This document shows, piece by piece, positions 50,401 through 59,679 of a stretch of DNA of 64,000 bases. Origin of the DNA: Heligmosomoides polygyrus polygyrus. Taxonomy: Eukaryota; Nematoda; Chromadorea; Rhabditida; Heligmosomidae. The stretch's first letter is position 1; each line of letters starts with the position of its first letter. The notes beneath the pieces were generated by a model. The model was given only the letters and a program-made list of their open reading frames with translations, made no database searches and was not told the DNA's origin. The translations under genes and the position numbers were made by a program. Location: assembly GCA_947396885.1 (NCBI GenBank), contig OX377205.1, positions 63,212,969 to 63,276,968 on the forward strand, given 5' to 3'.

Positions 50401-53400
50401 CTATCTATGCTTAGCTCAACAGCAAACGAAGCATCATGTTTGTGGAGCACACACAAGTTCTTGGAGACCTTTTAGATTTCTACGACCTCAGGACCAGGAT
50501 ACCCAATCAACGGTAGGGATGGACCTGTTTGGTCTCGATATGCCCCGATAATTCCAGCGATAAGATGTTCTCAAGAGAAGCCGCTGTGTTGCACCTTCCA
50601 CACAAATGCACCTAAGCGGAGGGGTTTTTTTTTGCCTTGAGTGTTAACAAAGACCTCGACCCAAGATCTGCAAGTTGCGCGTATTGTCAACTCCGCCGTA
50701 TCCGACCCGATTCCGCTAACGCCACTGACAAAACGGCTGCATAAACGCTAAACTCTGGACTAGGCTTGACTTCAGCAGATTGGCGAAACTATACGTACCG
50801 CAAAACTCCGCGAGCAAGCAAAGCCTATCAAGATCTGGAAGAACAGGAAAGCTCATTTATACGTTAAAAATAATTCTTCAACAGTAGCCGCTGACCTCGA
50901 CCAGCGACAGCAATATACACTTCCATTGTCCGATCGTTTCCCACCGAACACGCCAACCGTAAGCTTACAGGCGCAGCCGACTAATGGCTAACCAGTCCCA
51001 TCACCATACCTTGCATCGCTGAGCGTTTCAAGGTTCTCTGTTCACTCGCAAATCCCAATTGCACACGCCTTCGGTTACAAACCAAAGCAAACCGCAAGGC
51101 GAACCCCGAGATTATTGGCCGTTTAATCAAATCGTCAACTTGATGACTGACAGCGAATGGTGTGAAGCCCTTGTCGTGAGTAGGGTCAGCATGCTGTCCT
51201 TGCATAACCGGTTACCACAATTTTAACGTCATTAACATTTTAAAGTAACGCCCCCACCTGAAATTGAGTACAGGTTTATAAAACGCAGTATGCTAGCAAT
51301 TTTTGCTTACGATCGTTCTCGAGAGACTGCGAGGAGCCGCTCGAGCTCGTTCTTCTCTAGCTCGGCAGCTTCAGCTTGTTCTTTGCCTTTCACACATGCC
51401 ACTGACTGGGTGGAATTCCCGCAACAAACACTCCTGCTCTGTTAGCAAAACAATTCAGCAGGGAGTAGCACGACTTTTTTTATTTTCGAAAGTGAATCCC
51501 TTGCTGTATTTCTCTAGTAAGGAACATAAAGGTGTCGTTCAGAGATTCAAATCTCTCTGACGTCTTTCGAAATGAATTATTGTCCATAAAAGTAGTCGTT
51601 TGACCGCACAAACCTCAGCATGACATACTATCTTTCATACTTCCGCCATACCTCGTCAACAACACTTGCCAGCAATAGCCGCACTCAACAGCCGTTTTGT
51701 CAGAATTCCTCCACCGAAAAGCGTAGCACCCTGGTGGACGCTCACAAAAAATGACCTGAGCTTTCATTACCATCACCTAATCCCTCACAGAAATCCTCAA
51801 ATTTGATTGGATAGCCTATACCTCCACGCTAACGGTCTGGAACAACAGCTGGAACACCACGACTAAAACCACCATCTTATTTGCAAACGCTATGCTCACT
51901 CTCAACCCCTTCTAACACTAGGGCAATTGGATCTGACTCCCTTTACACTGAGTCAACCGAGTGCCCGCAAACCTGGTCCTTTGTCGGCATTATTCTAACA
52001 GGACCGTGATCAAGGGAGATCAATTAGGACAGGAAGCAATGATAGTTCTCGACAAATTGCAGCAACCAGCTAACGCGTACATGGGTCAGTTTCCCCCTTT
52101 TTTCTATGGAACGAGTAGCGTGGATCAGCCAAAGGAAACGTCAACGTTTCATCACTCCCAGAAAATGAAGTTGCTGTAAACACAAGAAACCCACAGCAGC
52201 GCTGGTTTGACGCGAACTGAATCTACAATCGTCTACTCTTGCCACCTACGCCACATGCACTCTCGGGCATAACCGAACAAATCAAGAATACAGGTCGCGT
52301 TAGAAAATAAGTTCCACACAAGCGTAGATCTATTTCTTCATCGCACAACAAGGTTAGAGTTCGATTCGAGCACGTGACTGTTCTCTCAGTTATCGGTTAC
52401 TATGAACCGCCTAAGCGATGGCACAGATATATTAGGTTGGCAATTAATTTCGTGGACTCTCTAGAATCTTCAGCAAATGTATTTATTAAAAAATAACTAA
52501 TGACAATCTTTTATTAAAATAAGATTCCTCGGAACGCAGAAGTGCTTTCCATATATCAGGGTGCTGGTCTATCCCACGGCCATAGAATTATTGTGCTTTT
52601 AAGGCCAAGAATCTTTGGAGGTGGTGGATTTTGACCCGGTCCACATTATTAAATCGTCTTCCAACCAAGAAGTACTGCACCGAACTAAAAATGTGGCAGT
52701 CACTCGGCACAAGGTCAGGGCTGTAAGGTGGATGAGTTTGACGCTCCCAGTCAAGGTCTTCTATTTTTTGAGGCGTCCGGTTCGCTACGTTCTCTCCGTT
52801 TGGTAGTGTCAAGGAGGTATTAACTTCTGGGAGCTCGTCAAGAACGGTTCCAGCATTAATGCTGTAATCTACTCTTCTCAACCTGGCCGCGCGCAGGCTG
52901 TGCTCCGCTGGAATCGGTTCAGATAGACTTTCAGGAGCGGAGTTATCTATCAGCAAGATAACGCCAGATCACACGTCACGAATCGGGAGCTTCAAAAAAT
53001 CGAAGACCTTAGCTGGGAGCGTTTAACTCACCCAACTTACAGCACAGGCTGTGTGCCAAATGACTAGCACCTTTATAGCACGCTGCAGCACTTCTTGGTT
53101 GGAGGACGATTTATTAATGTGGACCATGTCAAAATGCACCTCCAAGGATTCTTGGCTTCAAAAGCACAAGAATTCTACAGCTGTGGGATGGGCCAGGTAG
53201 CTGATAAATGAGAAGCAGTCCCGCGTTCGAACAGATCTTACTTTGGTTGAAAATTGTTATTTGTTATTTGTTTATGAACACTTTTGCTGAAAGCGCTTGA
53301 GAGTGCACGAAATTAGTTGCCAATCTAATAGAATGCGTGGAGCACCGCAAATAAGCATTAACGCTCCGCTTTCATCGCTTTGTGTTGCAGTTTGATATCT

Positions 53401-56400
53401 GCTAGCAGTACTGAAGAAAACAGTACTACGTTCGGTGGTGCATTTAAAACAAGCGGTACAAGCCGCTAATGTGATCTGCACGATGAGAGGGGAGCGCACC
53501 AAACCAATCAGGTCGCATGAAGCGGACGCGCCACAAAGAAGGGGTACGCACAGTCTTATTGGCTGGTGCGTTCCCGCCTCCCAGTGTAGGTCGCATTAGA
53601 GACTTCTACCGGACAAACCGCTAATGCAGAACTCGCACACACTACTTCTAAAGCAGCTGACTGCACTAAGTAAGAACCGAACCAAGAATAGCGACCAGCC
53701 CAGCAATCGTTAGTGGCTCCCGCAATCTGGGCTAGATGACTCCATTACAACAAGAGCAGGACACCAATCCCTTCTAAACGTACCTTCTAGCTCAGCGTCG
53801 TAGTCCTTGTAGTACTCCTGCAGTGGCTGACTGCTCGGCCTCTGAAACAACAATCTACATGGATCATTGTGCAGCTATCTCTCGTATGCTCTAATATGCG
53901 CACATTCCACAGCGCTTCAAAGCGCCTCGTCAGCGATTCTTCGTTGTCAAGTGCCTGCTTACTGCTTAATTAGAGGCAGTTACCTAACCGCAGCAAGCGG
54001 AGCCCGCAACGACAGGCTGTTTTGACAGAAACTCTTACACTGCATGATTTGTGGTCCAGTGGCCTAGTCATGTTTAATTGGCGCCGTATCTCAAGACTGA
54101 TTCGTGATTACTCCAAAAGCAAGGCTGCCACCAACTTGGCGCGGCGCTGGGGAAGCTACTAGCATCCAACTCCATGGCTATTTTGACAATGGCAAAGAGA
54201 CGGATCACATTTCTCCCTTGAGCACTGGACACGCCAACACTACCTGCAATCAATAGCGACACTTCTCTGAAGAGACCGTTCTACTCTACTACCCGAGCGT
54301 ACAGAGCCATTAAAACGGACGAGAAAGGGTGGAAGCAAAGCCAGTGCTGAAAGCCATTTGCCGCCGGCGCCTGCGCCAGGCACCATACGTCCCTTTGAGG
54401 GCAATTAGTCCATAATCCGCGCTGAACTAATAGAAAACCAGGTCACTTGCTCGGCAACCCTCAATTGAGGACCGCTTGATGGATCTAGTTTCCTCATAGG
54501 TCGCTATTCTGGTCCAGTTTGGGGCTAAGGAACTGCTGGATTGACAGCCACAACACCTCACGCTTCCAGATCCTCTGGAGCAGACCACGGTCATCAGCTG
54601 AACGTCTTGAGCCACCAACCAAAAAGACCAGTCCTCTGCACTTGACGGTGAGTGCTGGGGAAAGATCTTGCCAGCGTTCTCTTCTAACCTAGATTTAAAA
54701 TGATTTCCAGGTTATGTAGGACAGCAAAGGCAAGCCCACACTATAGATCTTCAAGAAGTTTCAGTGCTAAGATTCTACGTCTCTTTATCTCTCACCATAA
54801 GAGAACACCGTCAATAGGAGAATATCTCTAGCAGGACGAGTCGAAATCTTCTCAAGACGTGATCGACCCTTACGTGCCTTTAGAAACTCCGTCTCCACCA
54901 ATCAGCCCTCCAGAAGCTGATACTGCGAAGACGTGGAGAAGAAGGAATTGTACGACGGACACGTCAAAATCACTTTCTCACATAGCAGAGTACTAAGGTG
55001 CTCACGATGGGTCGTTCCAACGCGAAATCAACGAGCACTGATACGTCCAGAGTTTTTCCTGGACCACTCAAGTGAAATCGAAAGTATTTTACTAGACAAC
55101 ATTCTATTAAACCTTATTTCCGAAGGTGAGTTTTAAAAAACCGTCGCTCCCCTTTCAATACAGGTCTTCCAGCGAAAAAAAAAGAATCCTCTATAGAATA
55201 TAGAATCCTCTATATACCAATGGAATGGGCTTCTCCAGATGTCAATGTAAAGTCTTCCACGAACAAGCATGTTTTCGTCTACTTGCAAAAAATCTTCAAA
55301 AATACAGGAAACAAATAAGTCTATTAAAATTTGGCCATAACAAAGAACGTCGCCCAAAAGCATGAGATCCATGAGAGGAAAGCTGAAACTCCGTAACTCG
55401 GTTGCTATTAGGGGGGGGGGGCAAAAGTAATAAGACAAAATGAAAAAAATCTTTATCTCTTTATAACTCAATTACAACTCAACGATGCTGAGGAGTGTAT
55501 TTGCCATTAAGGGCAAGGACCTTGCTGCCATCGCTCAGCTAACTTCCTGATCCCATCCTTCCAGAACTGCTTGAGCCTGGTGTTGATCAACTGCTCGATA
55601 TGGTTGTCAAGCACTGCTTGGGTTCTTGTGTCCCTTCCGATTAGGAAGTCCTGTAGGCTCAAGTAGTAGTGGTAGTTGCATGGAGAGATGTCCAGCGAAT
55701 ACGGTGGGTGAGGCATGTGAACGTAGCCCAGCTGGCCAAGCTTATCCGTGCTTACTTGTTCCCGATGGGGTGCGGCGCTGTCGAAGAGGAGAACCTTCTT
55801 GAAGCGCTGCGAATGAATAAGAGCGAGTCGCCGGCCCATCTCCTCTATTTCGTTCACCATGGCCTTGGAGTTCATCGCGGTGCTCTTGGGAAACAGCCTC
55901 CGGTAAAGCGATCCATGGGCGCAGACCCAAAAGCTCCAAAGATGCTTCTCGCCGTGAACATCTCGCCGAACGAAGGTCGGTAACATTTCACCAGGCCTCA
56001 CCCAGACTCGCTGCTTAGCAGGGTTAAGGTAGAAGACGTACTTCTCATCCTGCGTGAATATTGAGCCCAGGCTGCTCGGGATTGGGAATTGGGGGAGATT
56101 TGTGCGACACAGGTCGACTCGTCAGACTGGGGTTTCGGCATGAGACAGGCTAAGGTTTTTGGCATGCTTCTGGAAAGGGCGAAAGTGGTAACTTCTCAGA
56201 TGGGTTTCAGTAAGTAGCATACAAACATACAAATACAACAAGCAGGAATCCAGACTCCAGCCACGAGATGTATGGACACGGCATGGGGTGTCTCATTACT
56301 TTTGCCCCCCCCCCCCCCCCTAATAAATCGAGGATAAAGTGTGACTTCCTAACCTACTGGTTTTTGAACGAGTTTAACTTGCTGCTTGGAAAGTATGAAG

Positions 56401-58156
56401 ACCTGACGAGGCTCTCTGCGCATGCTGGTAAGTTGCTTATAGCGAGTTAGAGAAACGAGATATGATTTGATACTGTTGTTTCTGTTCGACTTGTTCATGA
56501 TTAGGTGTTACACAGTACTGCGTTGCAACGCTGTTGTATGCTGGACTGTTGTCTATGCCTTTAATCAATGAATAAAATAAATAAATGAGGGAAAAGGCAG
56601 AAAGCCTGAAGCACGCTTTTCATCACAGCGTTGTTACAGCTTAAAGAATTTGGTTGTGCTTCGTTAAACCACCACCTCTTACCACCTACTCTGCTATGAT
56701 ACAAAGGTTTTAATGAAGTTTTTTTTTAGCTCAACACCATTACTACTGCCGGGAAATCTGACAATTTTACGGACAATGTAAGCGTCACGAAATAACAACC
56801 TTTCGAATAACGGATAAAACACTAATTGCAAGTAACTCGCTAACAACGCAAACCCGATTGCGACAGAAATAAGACCAATCAAACGAATAAAGAACCTCAA
56901 ATATCAAGGAACATGGGATGATTTTTAGGACTTCCACAGTTTCGTCAGTTTGAAAATCCAGACTTCCACAGTTTCGTCAGTTTGAAAAGTTTGAAAATAG
57001 GATTTCACCACGGCTTAATGTTTTCCAAAAGGTATGATTTCAACTAGAAGCATGACCCCAAAAAGCAGGTAATGATAAAGTGGACGGAGTAGTTGGCGAC
57101 TTGACGCCAAGATTTCAGGAGCAGAAAAGCTGGAGTCTGCTCGGACGAAAGCACAAAGTTGCAAGACGAACTTGCGCACAGGGTAATATGCATAAAACTG
57201 TAACGGAATTTTCTAAGAGTAGAAAGTAAGAAACGCCATAAAAAGAATCCGCAATGAAACTGTAAACATGACCAGATTTACGTCGCTGACAGCAATTTTC
57301 TCGAAAAGGAAAGGCAGAAAGCAATGGAATTATGACCTTCAGTTGAACTTGTAGAGCTTTAACCATCGTTAAAATGAGAGAGTATGGATCGTACGGAAGG
57401 GTCCAGCAGATTCAACTTTGACCCTTTACGACCACGTAGCAGCAAGATGTCTTTCAAGACGGTCAAGGGAATGTAAACACAAAGAGCTCAAGAACGAACC
57501 CAATCATCGTCTAGGAGGCGCCGCTGCGGCAGATCGTTAACGCTGATTCGACCGTTGTAGCCAATGCGAAGAGTTGCTGACGGAGACTCCTCGTCTTCTG
57601 AGGAATGTTCCGGTATCCAGACGTCTTCCAACAGGGGAGGCTCGGTCTCGTGCATTGTGGGCCGAGGAGAGGCATCCTCTGAGATGTACTGAGGTATAAA
57701 ACTGGAGACTCGCCGCTTCCTCAGCGCCTTACGGATGGTCTCGAACGACTCGTCCCGAATGTTTGAGATCGACACCGTAGGAGCTTTCCAGCGGCAGTTC
57801 TTCAGTTTCCCTTCGAGCTCGCAGAGGTCAAAGCCCAGTGAGCTCCAGAGGTAGCGACGCACGGCTCGCGTCCTCTTCTCCCTGAGCGCCGTCGCCTTCC
57901 GGCTTCTCAGCTGGGCCAAGTAGTCACGGTGATTTTCGCTGACTGAGATCCTCTTCACCGGCCCGCCTTTGCTGGTCTTGGCGAGGGCCAATGTGGGGAA
58001 GAGGTAGCGGTGCGTAGCACCAGCGTCCATCTGGTGCGATCGAATGGCGATCGCTGTCGTCGGTGATCGTCCGCTGACGGAACACTTGGTATGCTGATAG
58101 TCAGCGCATGACACTGGGAATGGCAGCCGCAGCCGCGAGCCGACTGCTGGCAGCAA
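26902..58156 (-). CDS. dip-2: DIP2 (disco-interacting protein 2) homologue, multi-exon
   Basis: More than 30 exons on the minus strand match DIP2 along its length. The start is uncertain: the outermost well-supported exon is 53784-53841, and 57488-58156 is a candidate further upstream. The protein ends [13 protein letters not shown] at 26902. DIP2 proteins have an N-terminal region followed by two adenylate-forming (acyl-CoA synthetase-like) domains; they have been linked to neuronal morphology and to lipid metabolism. Exon sizes are 58-235 bp. Introns range from tens of bases to about 5.9 kb, and the long ones hold mobile elements. Splice phases match at nearly all junctions that I checked, for example GGA between 38143 and 36622. 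No frame damage is visible in the exons, so the gene is probably functional. Confidence 0.93.
29143..29300 (+). repeat. tRNA-derived short repeat, family B, plus copy
   Basis: The sequence GCGCGAGGTTCATC, then CCACCGAATGTGGTCGGTTG, then GTGGATCGGTCCCGG and GTTTTTGCACACATCAGGTC is matched by the reverse complement at 32040-32185. The second copy has better A-box (TTGGCGTAGTGAATAGC) and B-box (ATGGTTCGGTGCCC) matches, so I infer a tRNA-related origin. Confidence 0.65.
29804..31746 (+). mobile_element. RTE-type LINE with intact endonuclease and deleted RT palm
   Basis: A frame of 599 codons (29804-31603) starts [20 protein letters not shown]. It encodes an APE-type endonuclease: [54 protein letters not shown] and [13 protein letters not shown]. 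The RT N-terminus follows with [20 protein letters not shown], but the frame then leaves RT at about 31490. Motifs A and C (the catalytic Asp residues) are absent, and the next recognisable part, [20 protein letters not shown] (31492-31746, another frame), is the C-terminal end. Several hundred codons are therefore deleted. The 3' end has the short tail CAGGTGATACAGGTGATAC. It sits in a DIP2 intron, antisense to the gene. Confidence 0.9.
32040..32185 (-). repeat. tRNA-derived short repeat, family B, minus copy
   Basis: On the minus strand it reads GTGCGAGGTTCATCCCGCC, ACCGAATGTGGTCGGTTGGC, TATGGTTCGGTGCCCGGC and AAGTTTTTGCACACATCGGG. A-box- and B-box-like sequences are about 40 bases apart. 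It is the inverse partner of 29143-29300 on the other side of the RTE element. Confidence 0.7.
32190..33145. other. DIP2 intron sequence with a CAT-type microsatellite
   Basis: No exon is recognised. An (ATC)n-like simple repeat with interspersed ATTAAC units lies at about 32622-32668. Confidence 0.5.
33148..34766 (+). mobile_element. Tc1-type (DD34E) transposon with long inverted repeats, defective
   Basis: The ends start CAGTGCGCTTCAAAAGTATA (left) and, read inward, CAGTGCGTTTCAAAAGTATG (right), each next to a TA. The inverted repeats extend about 190 bp (33148-33330 and 34575-34766). The transposase starts at 33444 ([20 protein letters not shown]) with a helix-turn-helix region, and continues [16 protein letters not shown] (first Asp), [14 protein letters not shown] (second Asp) and [17 protein letters not shown] (Glu). 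The spacing of 34 residues gives DD34E. Frame changes near 33525, 33775 and 34020 break it, the last near a run of 12 G at about 34039. It lies in a DIP2 intron about 200 bp from an exon, antisense to the gene. Confidence 0.92.
36700..38140 (-). other. DIP2 intron with a short hairpin
   Basis: The intron between exons 38143 and 36622 contains no exon that I can support. A perfect 13-bp inverted repeat, CCGAGCTTCGTCG at 37604-37616 and CGACGAAGCTCGG at 37636-37648, has a 19-base loop. Confidence 0.45.
38507..49255 (-). CDS. dip-2: DIP2 first adenylate-forming domain exons
   Basis: Exons in transcript order: 49255-49111, 47657-47578, 47503-47366, 47297-47217, 46877-46737, 46629-46461, 46332-46174, 46115-45881, 45831-45717, 45010-44849, 41449-41369, 41266-41185, 40746-40607, 39835-39746, 38814-38696, 38614-38507. 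Landmarks: [187 protein letters not shown] and [15 protein letters not shown]. All joins checked agree in phase. The introns at 41450-44848 and 47658-49110 are the longest. Confidence 0.95.
38937..39127. repeat. Palindromic GC-rich MITE, copy 1
   Basis: The left end is ATGTCCCGAAGGCGCACAGC and the right end, read inward, AATGTCGCGAAGGCGCACAG. Both arms also hold ACCGTAATCGCC further in. A related element lies at 59680-59881 with the same end sequence and a shared GCAGCCAAT block. No coding capacity. It lies within a DIP2 intron. Confidence 0.65.
42495..43090. repeat. Repeated CACCGATTTCGCCCAAACTT module, first cluster
   Basis: Copies lie at about 42495-42565 (minus), 42800-42885 (plus), 42940-43012 (plus) and 43055-43090 (plus, partial). 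The consensus order is: a GTAGGTAAGGGTGACTA-like start, CACCGATTTCGCCCAAACTT, GGGGGTTATTTGGGGTGCTG, ATCACGAATCTGACATCCG, and TTTTTCAATTTTCGGCCGA. Spacing is irregular, so this is not a simple tandem satellite. Confidence 0.7.
43190..43345 (-). repeat. tRNA-derived short repeat, family C
   Basis: On the minus strand it contains CATTGGTCAGCAGGGTGCGG (A-box-like) and AGGTGTCCGACTCCCGTGC (B-box-like), followed by AATATTTTTGCATTTTTTC. The layout is the same as in families A and B. A run of C at 43361-43376 lies just beyond its 5' side. Confidence 0.55.
43413..43745 (+). repeat. Leader plus tRNA-like unit, family E
   Basis: The first 190 bp (GGATACTATCTCAACGGTAG to GTTGATTCACGTGCTC) are matched in inverse orientation at 44285-44465. 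A tRNA-like part follows with TTGCGTAGCAGGGAAGAGCG (A-box-like) and GGGGGTTTGGATCCCGC (B-box-like), then GTTCGTTTTGCACTTTTAC. The tRNA-like part is near the 3' end of the unit, whereas most tRNA-derived SINEs have it at the 5' end. Confidence 0.6.
43935..44295. repeat. Repeated module, second cluster, with a 50-bp tandem copy
   Basis: Copies of the GGATGTCAGATTCGTGATC module lie at about 43945-44005 (plus), 44083-44159 (minus) and 44252-44293 (minus). A 50-bp part, ACCCCAAATAACCCCCTAGA through GGTGACTCTGC, is repeated in tandem at about 44111-44159 and 44160-44210. Confidence 0.7.
44285..44590 (-). repeat. Inverse copy of the family E leader
   Basis: Read on the minus strand it starts near AGGGTCTCAGGCGTAGGTCT and continues GAACGGGGGAAATGGACAGT and GTAGTAGAAAAACATGTTTC. 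The part 44465-44285 is the inverse of 43413-43605. The first 100 bp also match the plus strand at 42300-42410, so the leader has at least three copies here. No tRNA-like part is attached in this copy. Confidence 0.7.
47658..49110 (-). other. DIP2 intron, nothing recognised
   Basis: There are only short open segments and no recognisable mobile element in this 1.4-kb intron between the first two exons of the adenylate-forming domain. Confidence 0.45.
49698..49797 (+). repeat. Dispersed repeat with AATAAA and TGTTC tail, copy 2
   Basis: This segment matches 7296-7386 in the block CTTTTGGC(C/T)TAATAAATG followed by TTCTGTTCTGTTC, with looser similarity upstream (CAAATTTTGCTGTACTCTTT). It lies just beside DIP2 exon 49836-49947. 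Confidence 0.6.
49836..53841 (-). CDS. dip-2: DIP2 linker exons upstream of the first domain
   Basis: Exon 53784-53841 (58 bp) encodes [19 protein letters not shown], matching the RPPLKEFF(V)DDFEELLE segment of vertebrate DIP2. Exon 49836-49947 encodes [20 protein letters not shown] then [16 protein letters not shown], matching the following PDPNQPKPEG region. The two join in phase as GAA G|TG GCA. The second exon ends in phase 2, but the next recognised exon (49255) starts in phase 0, so a small exon between them is missing from my model. Confidence 0.75.
49950..52430 (-). other. DIP2 intron
   Basis: No gene or mobile element is recognised apart from the possible cassette exon at 51311-51401. 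Confidence 0.4.
51311..51401 (-). CDS. dip-2: Possible alternative DIP2 cassette exon
   Basis: On the minus strand, after a CCAGTCAG acceptor, 91 bp encode [20 protein letters not shown] then RLLAVSRER and end at a GTAAGC donor. It starts with TGGCA, as exon 49836-49947 does, and has the same start and end phase (91 and 112 bp are both 1 mod 3). The product would be a charged helix. The two exons cannot both be used in frame. Confidence 0.4.
52435..53325. mobile_element. Palindromic mariner derivative: two 3' halves, head to head
   Basis: The left end starts GGTTGGCAATTAATTTCGTG and the right end, read inward, GATTGGCAACTAATTTCGTG, each after a TA. The left half encodes on the minus strand (52588-52800) the mariner C-terminus: [20 protein letters not shown] then FLVGRRFNN. 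The right half encodes the same on the plus strand (about 52948-53190): [20 protein letters not shown] and [16 protein letters not shown], with stops. Both outer ends are the 3' end of the element, and the N-terminal half is missing. Length about 891 bp. Confidence 0.85.
53850..55355 (-). other. DIP2 intron, nothing recognised
   Basis: No exon or known repeat could be supported. A short duplication of AGAATCCTCTATA lies near 55185-55215. Confidence 0.4.
55360..56595 (+). mobile_element. CR1-like LINE 3' end, split by a mariner insertion
   Basis: The left part, ATGAGAGGAAAGCTGAAACT then CCGTAACTCGGTTGCTA (55371-55408), and the right part from 56321, ATAAATCGAGGATAAAGTGT then GACTTCCTAACCTACTGG, together match the end of the CR1-like copy at 23150-23250. 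The tail TGCCTTTAATCAATGAATAA and AATAAATAAAT (about 56555-56585) matches the CR1 tail near 23430. Confidence 0.75.
55411..56320 (-). mobile_element. Mariner-like element with G/C-run ends and mutated active site
   Basis: The left end is a run of 11 G then CAAAAGTAATAAGAC. The right end, read inward, is a longer run of G then CAAAAGTAATGAGAC. TA flanks both. The transposase C-terminal 164 residues lie at 55507-56001 on the minus strand, with [12 protein letters not shown] (first Asp) open upstream in the same frame. The second Asp is in [12 protein letters not shown]. The third position, 34 residues on, is Asn in [12 protein letters not shown], where D34D mariners have Asp. The element is about 910 bp, so the DNA-binding N-terminus is missing. 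It is inserted into a CR1 fragment. Confidence 0.88.
56596..57480 (-). other. Probable DIP2 intron with a short direct duplication
   Basis: A 28-bp sequence, GACTTCCACAGTTTCGTCAG then TTTGAAAA, is repeated at 56929-56956 and 56961-56988. Nothing else is recognised. Confidence 0.45.
57488..58156 (-). CDS. Candidate N-terminal DIP2 exon or separate gene
   Basis: A frame of 222 codons on the minus strand, the longest unexplained one near the 5' side of DIP2. It includes [60 protein letters not shown] and [17 protein letters not shown]. The segment from DESFETI to the acidic SEDE part resembles, by order and composition, the vertebrate DIP2 N-terminal region (a short Ala/Lys-rich helix, a Ser-rich stretch, then SEDEG). 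The strand agrees. A GTTCGT donor after DDDW would join exon 53841 in phase 0, but it is weak. A Met at about 58030 is a possible start. It may be a different gene. Confidence 0.5.
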   Translation of the reverse strand: MLPAVGSRLRLPFPVSCADYQHTKCSVSGRSPTTAIAIRSHQMDAGATHRYLFPTLALAKTSKGGPVKRISVSENHRDYLAQLRSRKATALREKRTRAVRRYLWSSLGFDLCELEGKLKNCRWKAPTVSISNIRDESFETIRKALRKRRVSSFIPQYISEDASPRPTMHETEPPLLEDVWIPEHSSEDEESPSATLRIGYNGRISVNDLPQRRLLDDDWVRS

Positions 58157-58159
58157 GCC

Positions 58160-59675
58160 TGTGGCCGGTTACACTGACACTTGCTGCTGCCTGAGCGGAC
58201 TGACTCGACGGCGGCAGTGGCGGCAACGACGAGTCGCTCAGCGGTCGAGCAAGTCCAGCTACTGCTCAGCCGTCTTATTCGTCACGTGCTGAGCCTCACT
58301 GGGTGACGAAAAAGTGCTCAATCACCCTCGAGCACCAAATTGCCGCTAGCAACAACGACCTTCTTCTGTGGCGCAAAAACATGCGACACTTGCCCCTCGT
58401 ACTCCGCCTCCCTTCACAGAACCGCCACGACGATCACAATATGGCGCGGCCGCGATGGGAGACTGGGTGTGGATTCTGGTGGATGAAGGATCAATTATCT
58501 TTTTCAAACCAATCTCGAACGTGGCACTTTATACCGAGACAAGGCCTTCAAAAAGCGGTTGAGGAAGACATCATCACATCGGAACTGCGGTTCGGAAGGT
58601 GACGAGCAGACGAAAGATTTCTTGAGATCATCACGACGACCTAGAACATCAGTGGGAGCTCGCAGATACAGAACCCTTCCTATCGCCGCAGGAACTGCAA
58701 GTCGCCATGTGATCAGTCCCATAACTAGGTAGAGAATATCGCCTTAAATCGCAGATATTATCACTGTTGGCTATTGGGATAGGAGCCTCGCTTTCGAACT
58801 GAAGATGGGTTCGCAGCCAACGACGATCAACTACGACTTACAAACAGCACGTATCCCTAATCCTTGAGAAGCCCTTGTCCTACAAACTCTTGAACACTTC
58901 GTCGATGATACCACGCACAGGGAGAGTCAATTCAATGCTCAATTTCAAACTCTGTGCACGTTTTCGACCCGTTTTGGAGCAAACGAATAAAGGCGTTAAA
59001 TTCAAATATTTGAAAGAAGCAAGAGTCACTTAAAGTAGACATTTAAACAGTAATGTACAGACGGCAAAGGGCTTTACCATGAACTCGTTTGAACCAGAGC
59101 GCCGGCACCACAACATATCACCTGAACGGCAACCCGGTCACCGCTGTAACGCCACTTCTTAAACTCTGCTAATCATCACGACATATTATGAAGCATGAGA
59201 GGCAAACGCGTCAGAAATCTGGGTGCTGTGAAAAAAGATCGACGCAGATCGAATGGACGATGCTCCTAGGCACTAAGAAGAAACCACTTGGGGGTGAGAA
59301 TCCTCGCTGCCTTTAAGTATCAGAGACACTGTCCTGTCACTTGTTGATAATCAGTTGGGTCAGTCATCACGTAGGCTTCGCATACACCCACCGAACGATA
59401 CCTGGAATTCATTGCATCCTGTGCGGGATGGAAAGACAGCAGTCTTCTCGCCACCACTACATGGCTTCGTTATGAAGTGGTCGTGATGAAGAATTCGGCG
59501 TATGAGTGTATGGCCGTGACATTCCTGTGCTCAGCAACGATCACTTCGCTGACAACATCGGAAAGCTTACCATGAGAAGGCGTTCATCGAAGCACGGCAT
59601 ATTAAATGAAGTCACGCCGTGTTTATGACTTCTCCGAACACGCTTAGATATAAATTATTGGCATTATGTGAACAT
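58160..59675. other. Spacer upstream of the candidate DIP2 exon
   Basis: Short open frames occur on the plus strand around 58303-58602, but none has a recognisable product or convincing splice sites. The GC-rich part around 58150-58300 could hold a promoter; I cannot show one. Confidence 0.35.
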
Positions 59676-59679
59676 GGCA

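Noticed and set aside
54074..54618. Minus-strand frames that could be further DIP2 exons
   Set aside because: No splice sites in compatible phase and no resemblance to the DIP2 N-terminal region.
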